Shown here one piece after another: positions 1 through 10,391 of a stretch of DNA of 64,000 bases. A program made the translations under genes and the position numbers. The notes under the pieces were generated by a model. It was not told the DNA's origin. It saw nothing but the letters and a program-made list of their open reading frames with translations, and did not search any database. Where the stretch lies: assembly GCA_018398585.1 (NCBI GenBank), contig JAGTTD010000006.1, forward strand, positions 7,788,501 through 7,852,500. Direction: 5' to 3'. This stretch comes from Simmondsia chinensis (lineage: Eukaryota; Streptophyta; Magnoliopsida; Caryophyllales; Simmondsiaceae). How positions within the stretch are numbered: the stretch's first letter is position 1; every line of letters begins with the position of its first letter.

Positions 1-52
1 CAGTCAACAAAGCATCCAATCACTAAAGTAGGAGATATCTAGCACATACATA

Positions 53-343
53 TTACAAAATTCTTAGTGCAGTTGGAATCATAAATACTGGCGGTGGATG
101 AGCATATAGCCAGGAAAGACGAGAACACAGCTCAGAAAAATAATCCAAATTGGTGTTAAAGCCCCTTATTGTTGCCGGTCCTAGTTCACTAAGTGATGAT
201 CCATCAACATTACATATAAGTGAGTTAGTCAAGGAGGCCCATCGCAGATGTGCTTGTCTAGAATGAGGAGGTGGGCAAGAGTAAGACAACAAGCATTCTC
301 CATACTGTGATGCAGAGAAAAACTCAAATTTTCCACTAAAGTT
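53..343 (-). other. Possible truncated exon of a host gene
   Basis: On the minus strand an open frame of about 97 codons runs from 343 to a TAA at 53-55, without stops and without low-complexity composition. It includes SASQYGECLLSY, SRQAHLRWASLTN and LDYFSELCSRLSWLYAHPPP. I do not recognise the family. Its amino-acid mix looks more like ordinary protein than chance translation, and the frame is open right up to the presumed edge of the Copia-1 LTR. It could be the last exon of a plant gene cut off by that insertion, or a chance ORF. No start codon or upstream exon can be assigned. Confidence 0.28.
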
Positions 344-545
344 TGAAACCTAGAGACTATTACAGTATCTAAATCTATATCTATTATCGCTATTGATTAT
401 GATTTATATATTGCTTCTATATCCAGATCTATATCTTGTATTATCAATTAGGGTTATTATAGTCTTTACATAATTATTGTACCCTCTATATATGGTGATG
501 TTGTAACCTTATTATTCTTCAATCGAATACAATTTCATTGTTTCA
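344..545 (+). repeat. Copia-1 5' LTR (start uncertain)
   Basis: AT-rich stretch ending TTTCA just before a primer-site match, with a TATATA-rich promoter-like zone near 490-500 and a TTCTTCAATCGAATAC motif typical of the R/U5 end of short Copia LTRs. The start at 344 (TGAAACC) is chosen because a TG there precedes the LTR-like text. No second LTR copy exists to confirm it. Confidence 0.5.
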
Positions 546-547
546 CA

Positions 548-559
548 TGGCATCAAAGC
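548..559 (+). other. Copia-1 primer binding site (degenerate)
   Basis: TGGCATCAAAGC is two substitutions away from TGGTATCAGAGC, the complement of the 3' end of plant initiator-Met tRNA, and lies 2 bp after the presumed LTR end. Minus-strand DNA synthesis would have been primed here. Confidence 0.65.
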
Positions 560-568
560 AGATTAGAA

Positions 569-1850
569 TTGCTTAAAATATCTTTATCTTTATCCGTCCT
601 CAATGGTAGCCTCCCCAACCCTAACCCTAACCCCAGCCGCTACAACACCATCGCCACCACCTCCCCTCCGGCAGCCTCCCAAGCCAATGCTGACACCAAC
701 CCCACTGTCAATCTCTCCTCTGTCACATTCCCTCCCCTGCATCGTACTACTCTAGCTCCTCCTATTCGCTCCACTCTATTAAAACCACCAGCAACCACTG
801 GTTCTCATGTCATCGTCTCCACTATTTGTGTCATGCCTCCCCTCCTGTTATCGCCATCATCGTCCTTCATCGCCTGTCAGTTGGTTCCATCTTCGTTGGT
901 CTCAGGTGTCCCACATCCTCTCTCTCCCCACCTAACTTGTCCCAAATATCACCACCACTGGCGGCGCTAACCACTGCCACCATCCCCTTAACACCCAACT
1001 CCATCCCCTTAACACCCAACTCAGTATTGGCATCCTCCTCTCCCCCCCCCCCCCCCCCCCCCCCCCCTTCTCTCCTCTTCTCTACTCCTCCATTGACAAA
1101 ATAAGAATCCCGTTCCTTTTTGCTACCTCTTTCTAATATTTTATATGTAATTATGATCAAAATGGAAAATACCACTTATTACATAGTGTGACATGTACAG
1201 TTTTACATGATTCTGATAGCCCATCATACCTTAGGGGTACATATCCATGTCCCTCTGCTCATTCATTTAATCATGATGGAAACTCCTCTATTAACCCTAA
1301 ATATCTAAATTGGATACATATGGACCAAAGCCTTCGATCATGTTTTGCTGTCACTCTAACTCGCCTTATATGTAATGATGTAATTTGTTAACCCGCCTCT
1401 ACAGAGATGTGGGATACCCTAGCCAAATGCTTTTGGGACCATTCGAGAGCTAGTGAGTTCGACTTACGCATGCAATTAACCCTATTTCAGAAAGACAATA
1501 AAACAATGAAGACATATTCTTTTTGAGATTAAATCAATTAATTCTTTTTGAGCTTAAGTCAATTAATGATGACTTAGCTGCCATTGACTCTCCTGTGTTT
1601 AATCGAGAACTTTTTCATCTTGCTTTATTTCATCTTCCTTGTATTTGGTACTTTTGTTCACACTTCATCATGGGTTATCAGTTTTGAAGAATTGAAAACC
1701 GATCTTCGTAATGAAGAGGCTACTTTCATTTGATACAGTGCACTACTATTGATCCTAGTCATGCTTTAGTTGATATAAGTACAGGTCACCAGGGAAACAA
1801 CAAAAGTTGAGGAGGTCATGGTTAAGGTGGACGTGGACGGCAAAAAACTA
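569..1850 (+). pseudogene. Copia-1 gag remnant
   Basis: The region begins with a Ser/Pro/Thr-rich segment (569-1080), then text matching the N-terminal Copia capsid motif (NPKYLNWIHMDQ, near 1290), then WDTLAKCFWDHSRASEFDLR (about 1408-1467), as in the UBN2-type gag domain. A Gly/Arg-rich stretch follows near 1800, where these proteins usually carry an RNA-binding tail. Gag would form the virus-like particle. The frame changes several times and stops interrupt it; no zinc knuckle is clear. The 26-base C tract at 1042-1067 lies inside it. Confidence 0.6.
1042..1067. repeat. Poly-C tract (26 bases)
   Basis: An uninterrupted run of C within the Ser/Pro-rich part of the Copia-1 gag remnant. The length is prone to sequencing or assembly error. 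Confidence 0.9.
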
Positions 1851-2039
1851 CCTTTGTGGAAAAGGCAGTAGATATGGAAATCAGGTGCAGTATCAGCATC
1901 CTTAGCGGGTAATCTTGGCCTTCAAGGCCCAAGTGTATTAGTATGGAGCTACCCCACTTAACTCCGCACCATGGGGTCAACCTGCAAGTAATCCCCTTAT
2001 TCACTCTAGTGGTGTACTTGGGACTAGGGCCACCGTTTT

Positions 2040-3083
2040 ACAAGATTCGAAGTTAGACCAAACTTGATGCTCTTGGCTCGCCTCATCGCTTCGGCAACTC
2101 CTTCCGTAATCCATCCAAGTCATTATCCACCACATTTATAAATGAATCTCAACACTACAACTGGTACCCTAACTTACGAGCCTTTAACAAAATGACGTCT
2201 AATCCAAGTATTCTTCGTATTCTCCGTCCATATCATGGTCATAAAAGTGTGCTTGTTGGTGATGGTGCTTTATTGCCTATTACACATATGGGTTCTCATC
2301 CATACATACCACGTCGGGACCCTTAGTTTTAAATGATGTTATGCTTGTTCCTAAACTCTTCCATAATCTACTATCTATTAAAAAGTTGCATCGAGATAAA
2401 TATTGCATGGTTGAATTTGACTCCAAGTTTTTGCGTTAAGGATAGAGCCACATGAACATTGCTCCTATGGGCACACAGTTATGGTCCTCTCAATAATATC
2501 TCTCCACCAGTCACAGGTCTTGTGGCATGCGCTCGCTCATGGGAACTATGGCCTCAACGGCTTGGTCACTTAGTTATTTCTATTTTATGCATTCCGTGTA
2601 AATGCAAACTTATATTTAGTTCTAATTTTGTGAACTTTTTGAATCTTAATGTTTAAAAACGTCTACTCATTTGTCATTTGAACTTGTTCTGCATAGTGCC
2701 ACAACTCCTTTATAACTTACACATTATCTCCGTTGGTCACTTTGATTTTATTTGATGGTGCAAAAATTTGATGTTTTTGAAATTTTCACGGCTTTTAAAA
2801 CCCTTGTTGATAAACAATTTAACACAAAAATTAAAATTTTTCAAAGTAGTGGTGGATGTGAGCACGATCATCAACATATGAATACTATTTGCAAATCTTA
2901 TCGTATGCACTTTCGCCTATCATGTCTTTATATCCCACAACAAAATGGTGTGGCGGAATGTAAACATCAATATTTAAATGCAATGGCACGTATGCTTCTA
3001 ATTCAATTCATATTTTCTTTTAATTTCTAGGATGATGGATTTTGTACTCCTTGCTACTCATTAAACTAACTTTGAACACTTGT
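2040..3083 (+). pseudogene. Copia-1 protease and integrase, first part
   Basis: Around 2160-2400 the text WYPNLRAF, MTSNPSIL, VLVGDGALLPITH and LHRDKYCMVEFD follows the Copia protease region. The catalytic Asp-Ser-Gly is replaced by Asn-Leu-Arg, so it is inactive. From 2752 the integrase core is readable: FQSSGGCE (the second catalytic Asp replaced by Ser) and IPQQNGVAE, which keeps the Glu. The sequence stops at 3083 in the TPFE-type motif because the gag-only element inserted there, and resumes at 12535. Confidence 0.75.
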
Positions 3084-5242
3084 TGTAACGCCCCCAACTT
3101 TAATACCAAATAGGCTTAAGTTAAAAGGGCGTTACATGGCCGTACTACAATGAAATGCCTCATCATAGTACGAAGCTCGAATCATTCCATCACAATTTCC
3201 TCAAATTCCATAAAAGTTTTTCCAAAACTCATGACATCAAATCCAAATACATCATACCAATGACTTAATTCTAATAGTGCGGAAGCTCCAAATTACAATG
3301 CCTCAAATAATCCATCATATTCTATTACGAACTTATTTGAATAGCTAAACCTCGAAATCAACAAAATTCCCGGAATAATACGTCGCTTTGCCTTCCTTGT
3401 TCCTCTAATTTTGCCATGAACTACTAATATGGGAAAAAGAGAAATAAACGAATTGGGTGAGTAAAAAACGCGCTCAATAAGTATAGCACATTCACTACCC
3501 GAATCAAGCATATTCTTAAAAACGGAATAACACCCAATCAAAACAAGTAAAAACAATTATCTTCTAAAATCATTTTGTTTCATAACTCGGTTCATTTCAC
3601 AAAAGCTTTTTGGTAAACTTACAGACGCATCAAAAACTACGGCCGGTATTATTCCCGCGACAGGGTCATAATCGACGTTCGTATTTCGTATTCAAACTGG
3701 TTCCACGTCGATAGATCCGCTAGGATCAAAACGTAGTATCTGTTAGTTCAGAAAAACTAACAGACAATCGGAGACTACGTGCCTGTATTATTCTCGCAAC
3801 AGGGTCATAATCGACTTTCGTATTTCGTATTTCGTATTCCATAGTCGATAGACCCCGGAGGGTCAATGTAGTTATCTGTAAGCTCTATAAAACCTTTTCA
3901 AATTCAAATTACAAGTTCACAATAATTTCCTTCGAAATTCACATATTCGTAAAAACTCATTCAAAATTCACATATTCGTAAAAACTCATTCAAAATTCAC
4001 ATATTTGTACAAATTCCTTCGAAATTCACATGTCAAATCAACGAATAAACCAATATAATACTCATAATCACATAAACACATATGCCCAATCCTATTTTAT
4101 CAAATCAATAAATCATTCCAAACATAAATCTCACAATTTAAGTCATCTAAAGCAATTTTTATATTTTAAAAACAAGTAGGGGAAGTGGTATACTTACAAA
4201 TCAAGTAGGGTAAATGGCATACTTACATCCACCAGCTTTTAACCCAAAAATCCAGTTCCTACAGTTGATTAGCTTTGAAATTGTCGAGATGGTGTTGCCG
4301 GCAAGGTGGCCAGAGCAGTTCCGGCATGGTGGTGGTACCGGAGGGTCGGTCGGAACTGTGCCGGCGAATTGGCTGCACCGGAGGGACGGGCGGAGTTGTG
4401 CCGGCAATGTAGCAGCACCGGTGAGAGAGGAGAGAGAAAATCGTGGGTGGTAAAGAGAGAGAACCTAGAGGAGAGAGAGTTGTGGGGTGAGGTGTGAGGT
4501 TTGGGTTGAGGTGTGGGGTATTTATGGACCCAGGGGAGGTCAGGCGGTACCTTTGGGAGGGATGCAGTACCGTGGTGGTCGGGACATACCATGATGGTAG
4601 GGGGTCGTACCGCGTGGGTCAGGCGGTACCGTGGGGGTCGGGGTTGTACCGCGTCGGTCAGGTAGTACCGTGTGGGTCTAGACGGTACCGTAGTGAGCCG
4701 CCGGGGGGTGTACCGTGAGGTGGCTGCCGACAGTGTGGTGGTGGAGGCGGTAAAGAAGAGAAGAGAGAGCAAAGAGAGATACGTACCAGGTTGGCGGTGC
4801 ATGGTACCGGCGTGGGTCGAGGCGGTACCCCCGTGGGATGGCGGTACCGTAATACTGTGATGGTAAAAGAGAGAGAGCCGGGTGGGGGAGGCGGTAGAGA
4901 GAGCCGGTGAGGGTGATGGAGATAGTGAAGAGAGAGAGAAAATGTGTACGGGAGAGAGAGGAGAATGCGTGTGGGGGTGGGGGACCAACAGTGATTTTAA
5001 TTTTTTTTTCCTTTTCTTTTCTTTTCTTTTTCTTTTCCTTTTTCCTTTTTATTTTCTTTTATATATTTATTTATTTGTTTATTTATTTTTATTTTGTAAC
5101 CGAATCGAAATAATAGCGAGTTTTAACCTAATTTAAATGCCCTAAATTTCACAGATTATACTATCGGGCCTAATTTAATTTAAATATGCTAAGTTTCACG
5201 TATTGTAATACCGAATTTAATTTAATTAAGCCGTGTATTACA
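3084..5242 (-). repeat. Gag-only element LTR 1 (left, 2159 bp)
   Basis: Starts TGTAACGCC and ends GTATTACA. In plus-strand order it holds: two imperfect ~155-bp units (about 3640-3895) sharing TATTATTC and CAGGGTCATAATCGAC; a block of four ~31-bp units around GAAATTCACATATTCG (3930-4030); a GAGAGAG-rich tract; a TATA-like box (minus) at 4519-4527; a GTAC array; and a T-rich tract near 5000-5080. Its left part differs from LTR 2, but from about 4727 onward it is nearly identical to LTR 2. Confidence 0.93.
4519..4847 (-). promoter_or_regulatory. LTR 1 promoter: TATA-like box with GTAC palindrome array
   Basis: A TATA-like box (minus CCATAAATA, 4519-4527) is preceded, in the minus direction, by 12 GTAC cores between 4547 and 4850: starts at 4547, 4567, 4607, 4626, 4646, 4665, 4685, 4710, 4783, 4804, 4825 and 4844. 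Most sit in GGTACC or CGGTACCG palindromes. GTAC is the core bound by plant SBP/SPL factors; any role here is inference. Confidence 0.6.
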
Positions 5243-5256
5243 TCCTTACCCCCTTA
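5243..5256 (-). other. Polypurine tract, left internal region
   Basis: Minus-strand TAAGGGGGTAAGGA directly abuts LTR 1, which acts as the 3' LTR. It is the expected plus-strand primer and confirms the minus orientation. Confidence 0.85.
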
Positions 5257-5315
5257 ATCAAAGTTTCGTCCCCGAAACTTATCTTCATTTTCGAATAACT
5301 CTGGGTATTTGCTTC

Positions 5316-6376
5316 TCATTTCTTCTTGAGAGGACAATTACGGGCTACATGTCCTTTCCCTTTACACTTGAAGCACAACCCTAACTTTTTGTTGCATTCA
5401 CCATAATGTTCCCCACCACAGTGCTCGCATTTTTTGAACCCAATGTTAGAGTTCTCTGGATTAGTCGTACGAAAAGTTTTGCCCTTGTCACCAAATTGGT
5501 TAGATTTTCCTTCCTGAGATTTGCCACCTAATGACCTTTTCTTGGTAGCATATTCCCGCTCTTCCAACTTCAGATCTGCTTCAACATTCAAGGCACGTTC
5601 AAGGACCTCCTTGTATTCCTTGAAAATGACACTTGATAGACGCCTCCTAATCCGAGGAAGGGATCCCCTTTCGATCCTGTTTGCCTTACTTGTCTCTGAT
5701 GCCATTATACGTGGGCTCAAACGTCCTAATTCATGAAACTTGTTAGCATATTACAATACAGTCATCTGCTCTCCTTGTTTTAGCTCGTAAAATTCATTTT
5801 CTCTCGTCATTCTGAGTGCTTGAGGGAAGAACTGATTGTAGAAGGTCTCTTTAAACTTCTCCCGAGCCAAAAGTTCGGTAGCGTTCTGATATACCACCTT
5901 GATTGTAGTCCACCAGAACTCCGCATTCCCCTTAAGAAAAGGGGTGGTTGCTTGAACCTTATTGTTGTCGGCTATTGACATGGCCTCAAACAAAGTCTCC
6001 ATTTCTCTTATCCATTTTTCAGCATCTAAAGGGTCATCTGCTCCTTCAAATTTTTGGGCCCTCAACTTTGACAACCTTTCAAAGGGAGTCTCTTCAATGC
6101 GTCGAGTGAGGGGAGGCACAGCTTGAGCTTGTTGTTGATGTTGCAAAAGATTAACCATAACTGATTTGAGGAATCACCTGAGTTCTGACCGCTTTGTCCA
6201 GTGGGTCTATTCTGCAGGGGAACACGTTCCTCCTCAGGGTGCTCCACTTTTGTATCCTCCTCCGATTCACTAAGGATGTCTTCGATCGGGAGTGGAACCC
6301 TACTTTTTCCCGTCAGGGTTTTCCTTCTTTTCAGGGATGCCAATATTTCGCTCATGTCACTCATCTTCACCTTCAC
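5316..6376 (-). pseudogene. gag: Gypsy-type gag of gag-only element, left copy
   Basis: Structural polyprotein for the virus-like particle. The first frame starts at 6376 (MKVKMSDMSEILASLKR). After a frameshift near 6150 the capsid domain reads on from 6158 (LRAQKFEGADDPLDAEKWI, EFWWTTIK, FYNQFFPQALR), as in the Ty3/Gypsy retrotrans_gag family. A TAA at 5748-5750, probably from CAA, interrupts it; the same frame then continues to 5316 with KCEHCGGEHYGEC and a canonical CCHC zinc knuckle, CFKCKGKGHVARNC. No protease follows, so it stops where gag normally ends. The frameshift and stop are shared with the right-hand copy. Confidence 0.88.
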
Positions 6377-6720
6377 TCAAATTACATAAGAATTCATGTT
6401 GTTAAACAACTTTTAAACTCCTATATAGTTGAAGTTACTAATTCAAATAGTCAACTATATTTCCTTAGTACATAAACTTTGTTTCTTAATAATAAACTAA
6501 GTTCTCATCTCATCCGCGAAATTTTTTTTTCCAAGGCTCTCAATCTAAAGCTCTCACTTTAAATCATAAATTCTTTATGAACCTAAGGCTTTCATATGCT
6601 CTTATCTTAATACTAAAATCTCCCGTGAAATTCATAACTAAATGTTCAGCTTTCCGCACTTAAATTTCTCCAAAGTTCATAACCGGGTTCTCACTAAAAT
6701 TTCCCAAAATTCATAACGGC

Positions 6721-6733
6721 GCTCTGATACCAC
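6721..6733 (-). other. Primer binding site, left internal region
   Basis: Minus-strand GTGGTATCAGAGC, complementary to initiator-Met tRNA, lies 3 bp inside LTR 2. Confidence 0.9.
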
Positions 6734-6736
6734 TTC

Positions 6737-8897
6737 TGTAATGCCCCTAACTTTAATACCGACTAGGCTTAAGTTAAAAGGGCGCTACATGACCGTACTA
6801 CAATGAAATCCCTCATCATAGTACGAAGCCCGAATCATTTCATCACAATTTCCTCAAATTCCATAAAATTTTTTTTCCAAAACTCATGACATCAAATCCA
6901 AATACATCATACCAATGACTTAATTCTAATAGTGCGGAAGCTCCAAATTATAATACCTCAAATAGTCCATCATATTCTATTACGAACTTATTTAAATAGC
7001 TAAACCTCGAAATCAAAAAAATTCCCGGAATAATACATCACTTTGCCTTCCTTGTTCCTCTAATTTTGCCATGAGCTACTAATCTTGGAAAAAAAGAAAT
7101 AAACGAATCGGGTGAGCAAACAACGCGCTCAGTAAGTATAGCACATTCCCTACCCGGATCAGGCATATTCTTAAAAACGGAATAACACCCAATCAAAACC
7201 AGTAAAATCAATTATCTTCTGAAATCATTTTGTTTCATAACTCGGTTCATTTCACAAAAGCTTTTTGGTAACCTTACAGACGCATCAAAAACTACGGCTT
7301 GTATTATTCCCGCGGCAGGGTCGTAATCAACGTTCGTATTTCATATTCGAACCGGTTCCAAGTCAACAGATCCGCTAGGATCAAAATGTAGTATCTGTTA
7401 CTTCATAAGAATTAACAGACAATCGGAGACTCCGTGCCGGTATTATTCGCGCGACAGGGTCGTAATCGACTTTCGTATTTCGTATTTTGTATTCCATAGC
7501 CGATAGACCCTGGAGGGTCAACGTAGTTATCGGTAAGCTCTATAAAACCTTTTCCAATTCAAATCACAAGTTCACAATAATTTCCTTCGAAATTCACATA
7601 TTCGTAAAAACGCATTCGAAATTCACATATTCGTACAAATTCCTTCTAAATTCACATATTCATACAAATCCTTCGAAATTCACATGTTAAATCAAAGAAT
7701 AAACCAATATAATTCAACTCATAAAAGTATAACTCATAATCACATAAACACATATGCCCAATCCTATTTTATCAAACCAATAAATCATTCCAAATATAAA
7801 TCTCACAATTTAAGTCATCTAAAGCAATTTTTATATTTTACAAACAAGTAGGGAGAGTGGTATACTTACAAATCTTGTGGGGAAAATGGCATACTTACAT
7901 CCACCTGCTTTTAACCCAAAAATTCAGTTCCTATAGTTGATTAGCTTTGAAATTATCGCGATGGTGTTGCCGACAAGGTGGCCGGAGCTGTACCGGCTAG
8001 GTGGCGGTATCGGAGGGTTGGTCGGAACTGTGCCGGCGAGGTGGCAGCACCGGAGGGATGGTCGGAGTTGTGCCGGCAAGGTGGCGGCACCGGTGAGAGA
8101 GGAGAGAGAAAATCGTGGGTGGTAGAGAGGGAGAAAACCAAGAGGAGAGAGAGAGTTTTGGGGTGAGGTGTGAGGTTTGAGGGGTTGAGGTGTGGGGTAT
8201 TTATAGACCCAGGGGAGGTCAGGAGGTACCTTGGGGAGGGAGGCGGTACCATGGTGGTTGCGTCGTACCACGTGGGTCAGGCGGTACCGTGGGGATCGGG
8301 GTCGTACCGCGTGGGTTAGGTGGTACCGTGTGAGTCGAGACGGTACAGTAGTGAGCGATCAGTGGCAGTACCGTGAGGTGGCTGCCGACAGTGTGGTGGT
8401 GGAGGCGGTAAAGAAGAGAAGAGAGAGCAAAGAGAGATACGTACCAGGTTGGCGGTGCATGGTACCGGCGTGGGTCGAGGCGGTACCCCCGTGGGATGGC
8501 GGTACCGTAATACTGTGATGGTAAAAGAGAGAGAGCCGGGTGGGGGAGGCGGTAGAGAGAGCCGGTGAGGGTGATGGAGATAGTGAAGAGAGAGAGAAAA
8601 TGTGTACAGGAGAGAGAGGAGAACGTGTGGGGGTGGGGGACCAACAGTGATTTTAATTTTTTTTCCTTTTCTTTTCTTTTCTTTTTCTTTTCCTTTTTCC
8701 TTTTTATTTTCTTTTATATATTTATTTATTTGTTTATTTATTTTTATTTTGTATCCGAATCGAAATAATAGCAAGTTTTAACCTAATTTAAATGCCCTAA
8801 ATTTCACAGATTATACTATCGGGCCTAATTTAATTTAAATATGCTAAGTTTCACGTATTGTAATACCGAATTTAATTTAATTAAGCCGTGTATTACA
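6737..8897 (-). repeat. Gag-only element LTR 2 (middle, mosaic, 2161 bp)
   Basis: The left part (6737 to about 8367) shares diagnostic bases with LTR 3, for example TAATACCGACTAGGC and GAGCGATC. The right part (from 8384) shares them with LTR 1, for example GCCGACAGTGTGGTGGTGG. The switch lies within 8368-8383. The LTR is thus the hybrid expected when the left LTR of one copy recombines with the right LTR of another. Confidence 0.93.
8198..8505 (-). promoter_or_regulatory. LTR 2 promoter: TATA box with GTAC array
   Basis: CTATAAATA on the minus strand (8198-8206), the best TATA match of the three LTRs, lies next to a run of GTAC cores from 8226 to 8505, arranged as in LTR 1. This LTR is the 5' LTR of the left internal copy and would drive its gag. 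Confidence 0.6.
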
Positions 8898-8911
8898 TCC
8901 TTACCCCCTTA
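8898..8911 (-). other. Polypurine tract, right internal region
   Basis: Same TAAGGGGGTAAGGA tract on the minus strand, abutting LTR 2. Confidence 0.85.
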
Positions 8912-8970
8912 ATCAAAGTTTCGTCCCCGAAACTTATCTTTATTATCGAATAACTCTGGGTATTTGCTTC

Positions 8971-10031
8971 TCATTTCTTCTTGAGAGGACAATTACGGGC
9001 TGCATGTCCTTTCCCTTTACACCTGAAGCACAACCCTAACTTTTTGTTGCATTCACCATAATGTTCCCCACCACAGTGCTCGCATTTTTTGAACCCAATG
9101 TTAGAGTTCTCTGGATTAGTCGTACGAAAAGTTTTGCCCTTGTCACCAAATTGGTTAGATTTTCCTTCCTGAGATTTGCCACCTAATGACCATTTCTTGG
9201 TAGCATATTCCCGCTCTTCCAACTTCAGATCTGCTTCAACATTCAAGGCACGTTCAAGGACCTCCTTGTATTCCTTGAAAATGACACTTGATAGACGCCT
9301 CCTAATCCGAGGAAGGGATCCCCTTTCGATCCTGTTTGCCTTACTTGTCTCTGATGCCATTATACGTGGGCTCAAACGTCCTAATTCATGAAACTTGTTA
9401 GCATATTACAATACAGTCATCTGCTCTCCTTGTTTTAGCTCGTAAAATTCATTTTCTCTCGTCATTCTGAGTGCTTGAGGGAAGAACTGATTGTAGAAGG
9501 TCTCTTTAAACTTCTCCCGAGCCAAAAGTTCGGTAGCGTTCTGATATACCACCTTGATTGTAGTCCACCAGAACTCCGCATTCCCCTTAAGAAAAGGGGT
9601 GGTTGCTTGAACCTTATTGTCGTCGGCTATTGACATGGCCTCAAACAAAGTCTCCATTTCTCGTATCCATTTTTCAGCATCTAAAGGGTCATCTGCTCCT
9701 TCAAATTTTTGGGCCCTCAACTTTGACAACCTTTCAAAGGGAGTCTCTTCAATGCGTCGAGTGAGGGGAGGCACAGCTTGAGCTTGTTGTTGATGTTGCA
9801 AAAGATTAACCATAACTGATTTGAGGAATCACCTGAGTTCTGACCGTTTTGTCCAGTGGGTCTGTTCTGCAGGGGAACACGTTCCTCCTCAGGGTGCTCC
9901 ACTTTTGTATCCTCCTCCCATTCACTAAGGATGTCTTCGATTGGGAGTGGAACCCTGCTTTTTCCCGTCAGGGTTTTCCTTCTTTTCAGGGATGCCAATA
10001 TTTCGCTCATGCCACTCATCTTCACCTTCAC
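8971..10031 (-). pseudogene. gag: Gypsy-type gag of gag-only element, right copy
   Basis: Nearly identical to the left copy: N-terminal frame from 10031, shifted capsid frame from 9813, the same TAA after GEQMTVL (9403-9405), and the same frame on to 8971 with the CCHC knuckle CFRCKGKGHAARNC. A few substitutions separate the copies (for example Arg to Trp in the linker and Val to Ala in the knuckle). Identical lesions in both show that this copy arose by duplication of an already broken element, not by a second insertion. Confidence 0.88.
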
Positions 10032-10375
10032 TCAAATTACATAAGAATTCACGTTGTTAAACAACTTTTAAACTCCTATATAGTTGAAGTTACTAATTCA
10101 AATAGTCAACTATATTTCCTTAGTACATAAACTTTGTTTCTTAATAATAAACTAAGTTCTCATCTCATCCGCGAAATTTTTTTTTCCAAGGCTCTCAATC
10201 TAAGGCTCTCACTTTAAATCATAAATTCTTTATGAACCTAAGGCTTTCATATGCTCTTATCGTAATACTAAAATCTCCCGTGAAATTCATAACTAAATGT
10301 TCAGCTTTCCGCACTTAAATTTCTCCAAAGTTCATAACCGGGTTCTCACTAAAATTTCCCAAAATTCATAACGGC

Positions 10376-10388
10376 GCTCTGATACCAC
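10376..10388 (-). other. Primer binding site, right internal region
   Basis: Minus-strand GTGGTATCAGAGC, 3 bp inside LTR 3. Confidence 0.9.
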
Positions 10389-10391
10389 TTC

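Noticed and set aside
611..633. AACCCTAACCCTAACCCC, telomere-like repeat
   Set aside because: Only two to three 6-bp units; the usual plant telomere unit is CCCTAAA. It lies in low-complexity gag text.
4269..4988. Long open frames in the GTACC-rich LTR parts (also near 8219-8774, 11580-12281 and 53333-53659)
   Set aside because: They read Pro/Ser/Tyr-rich low complexity from repeated GGTACC and GAGAGA motifs, occur in LTR promoters, and differ in frame between LTR copies.
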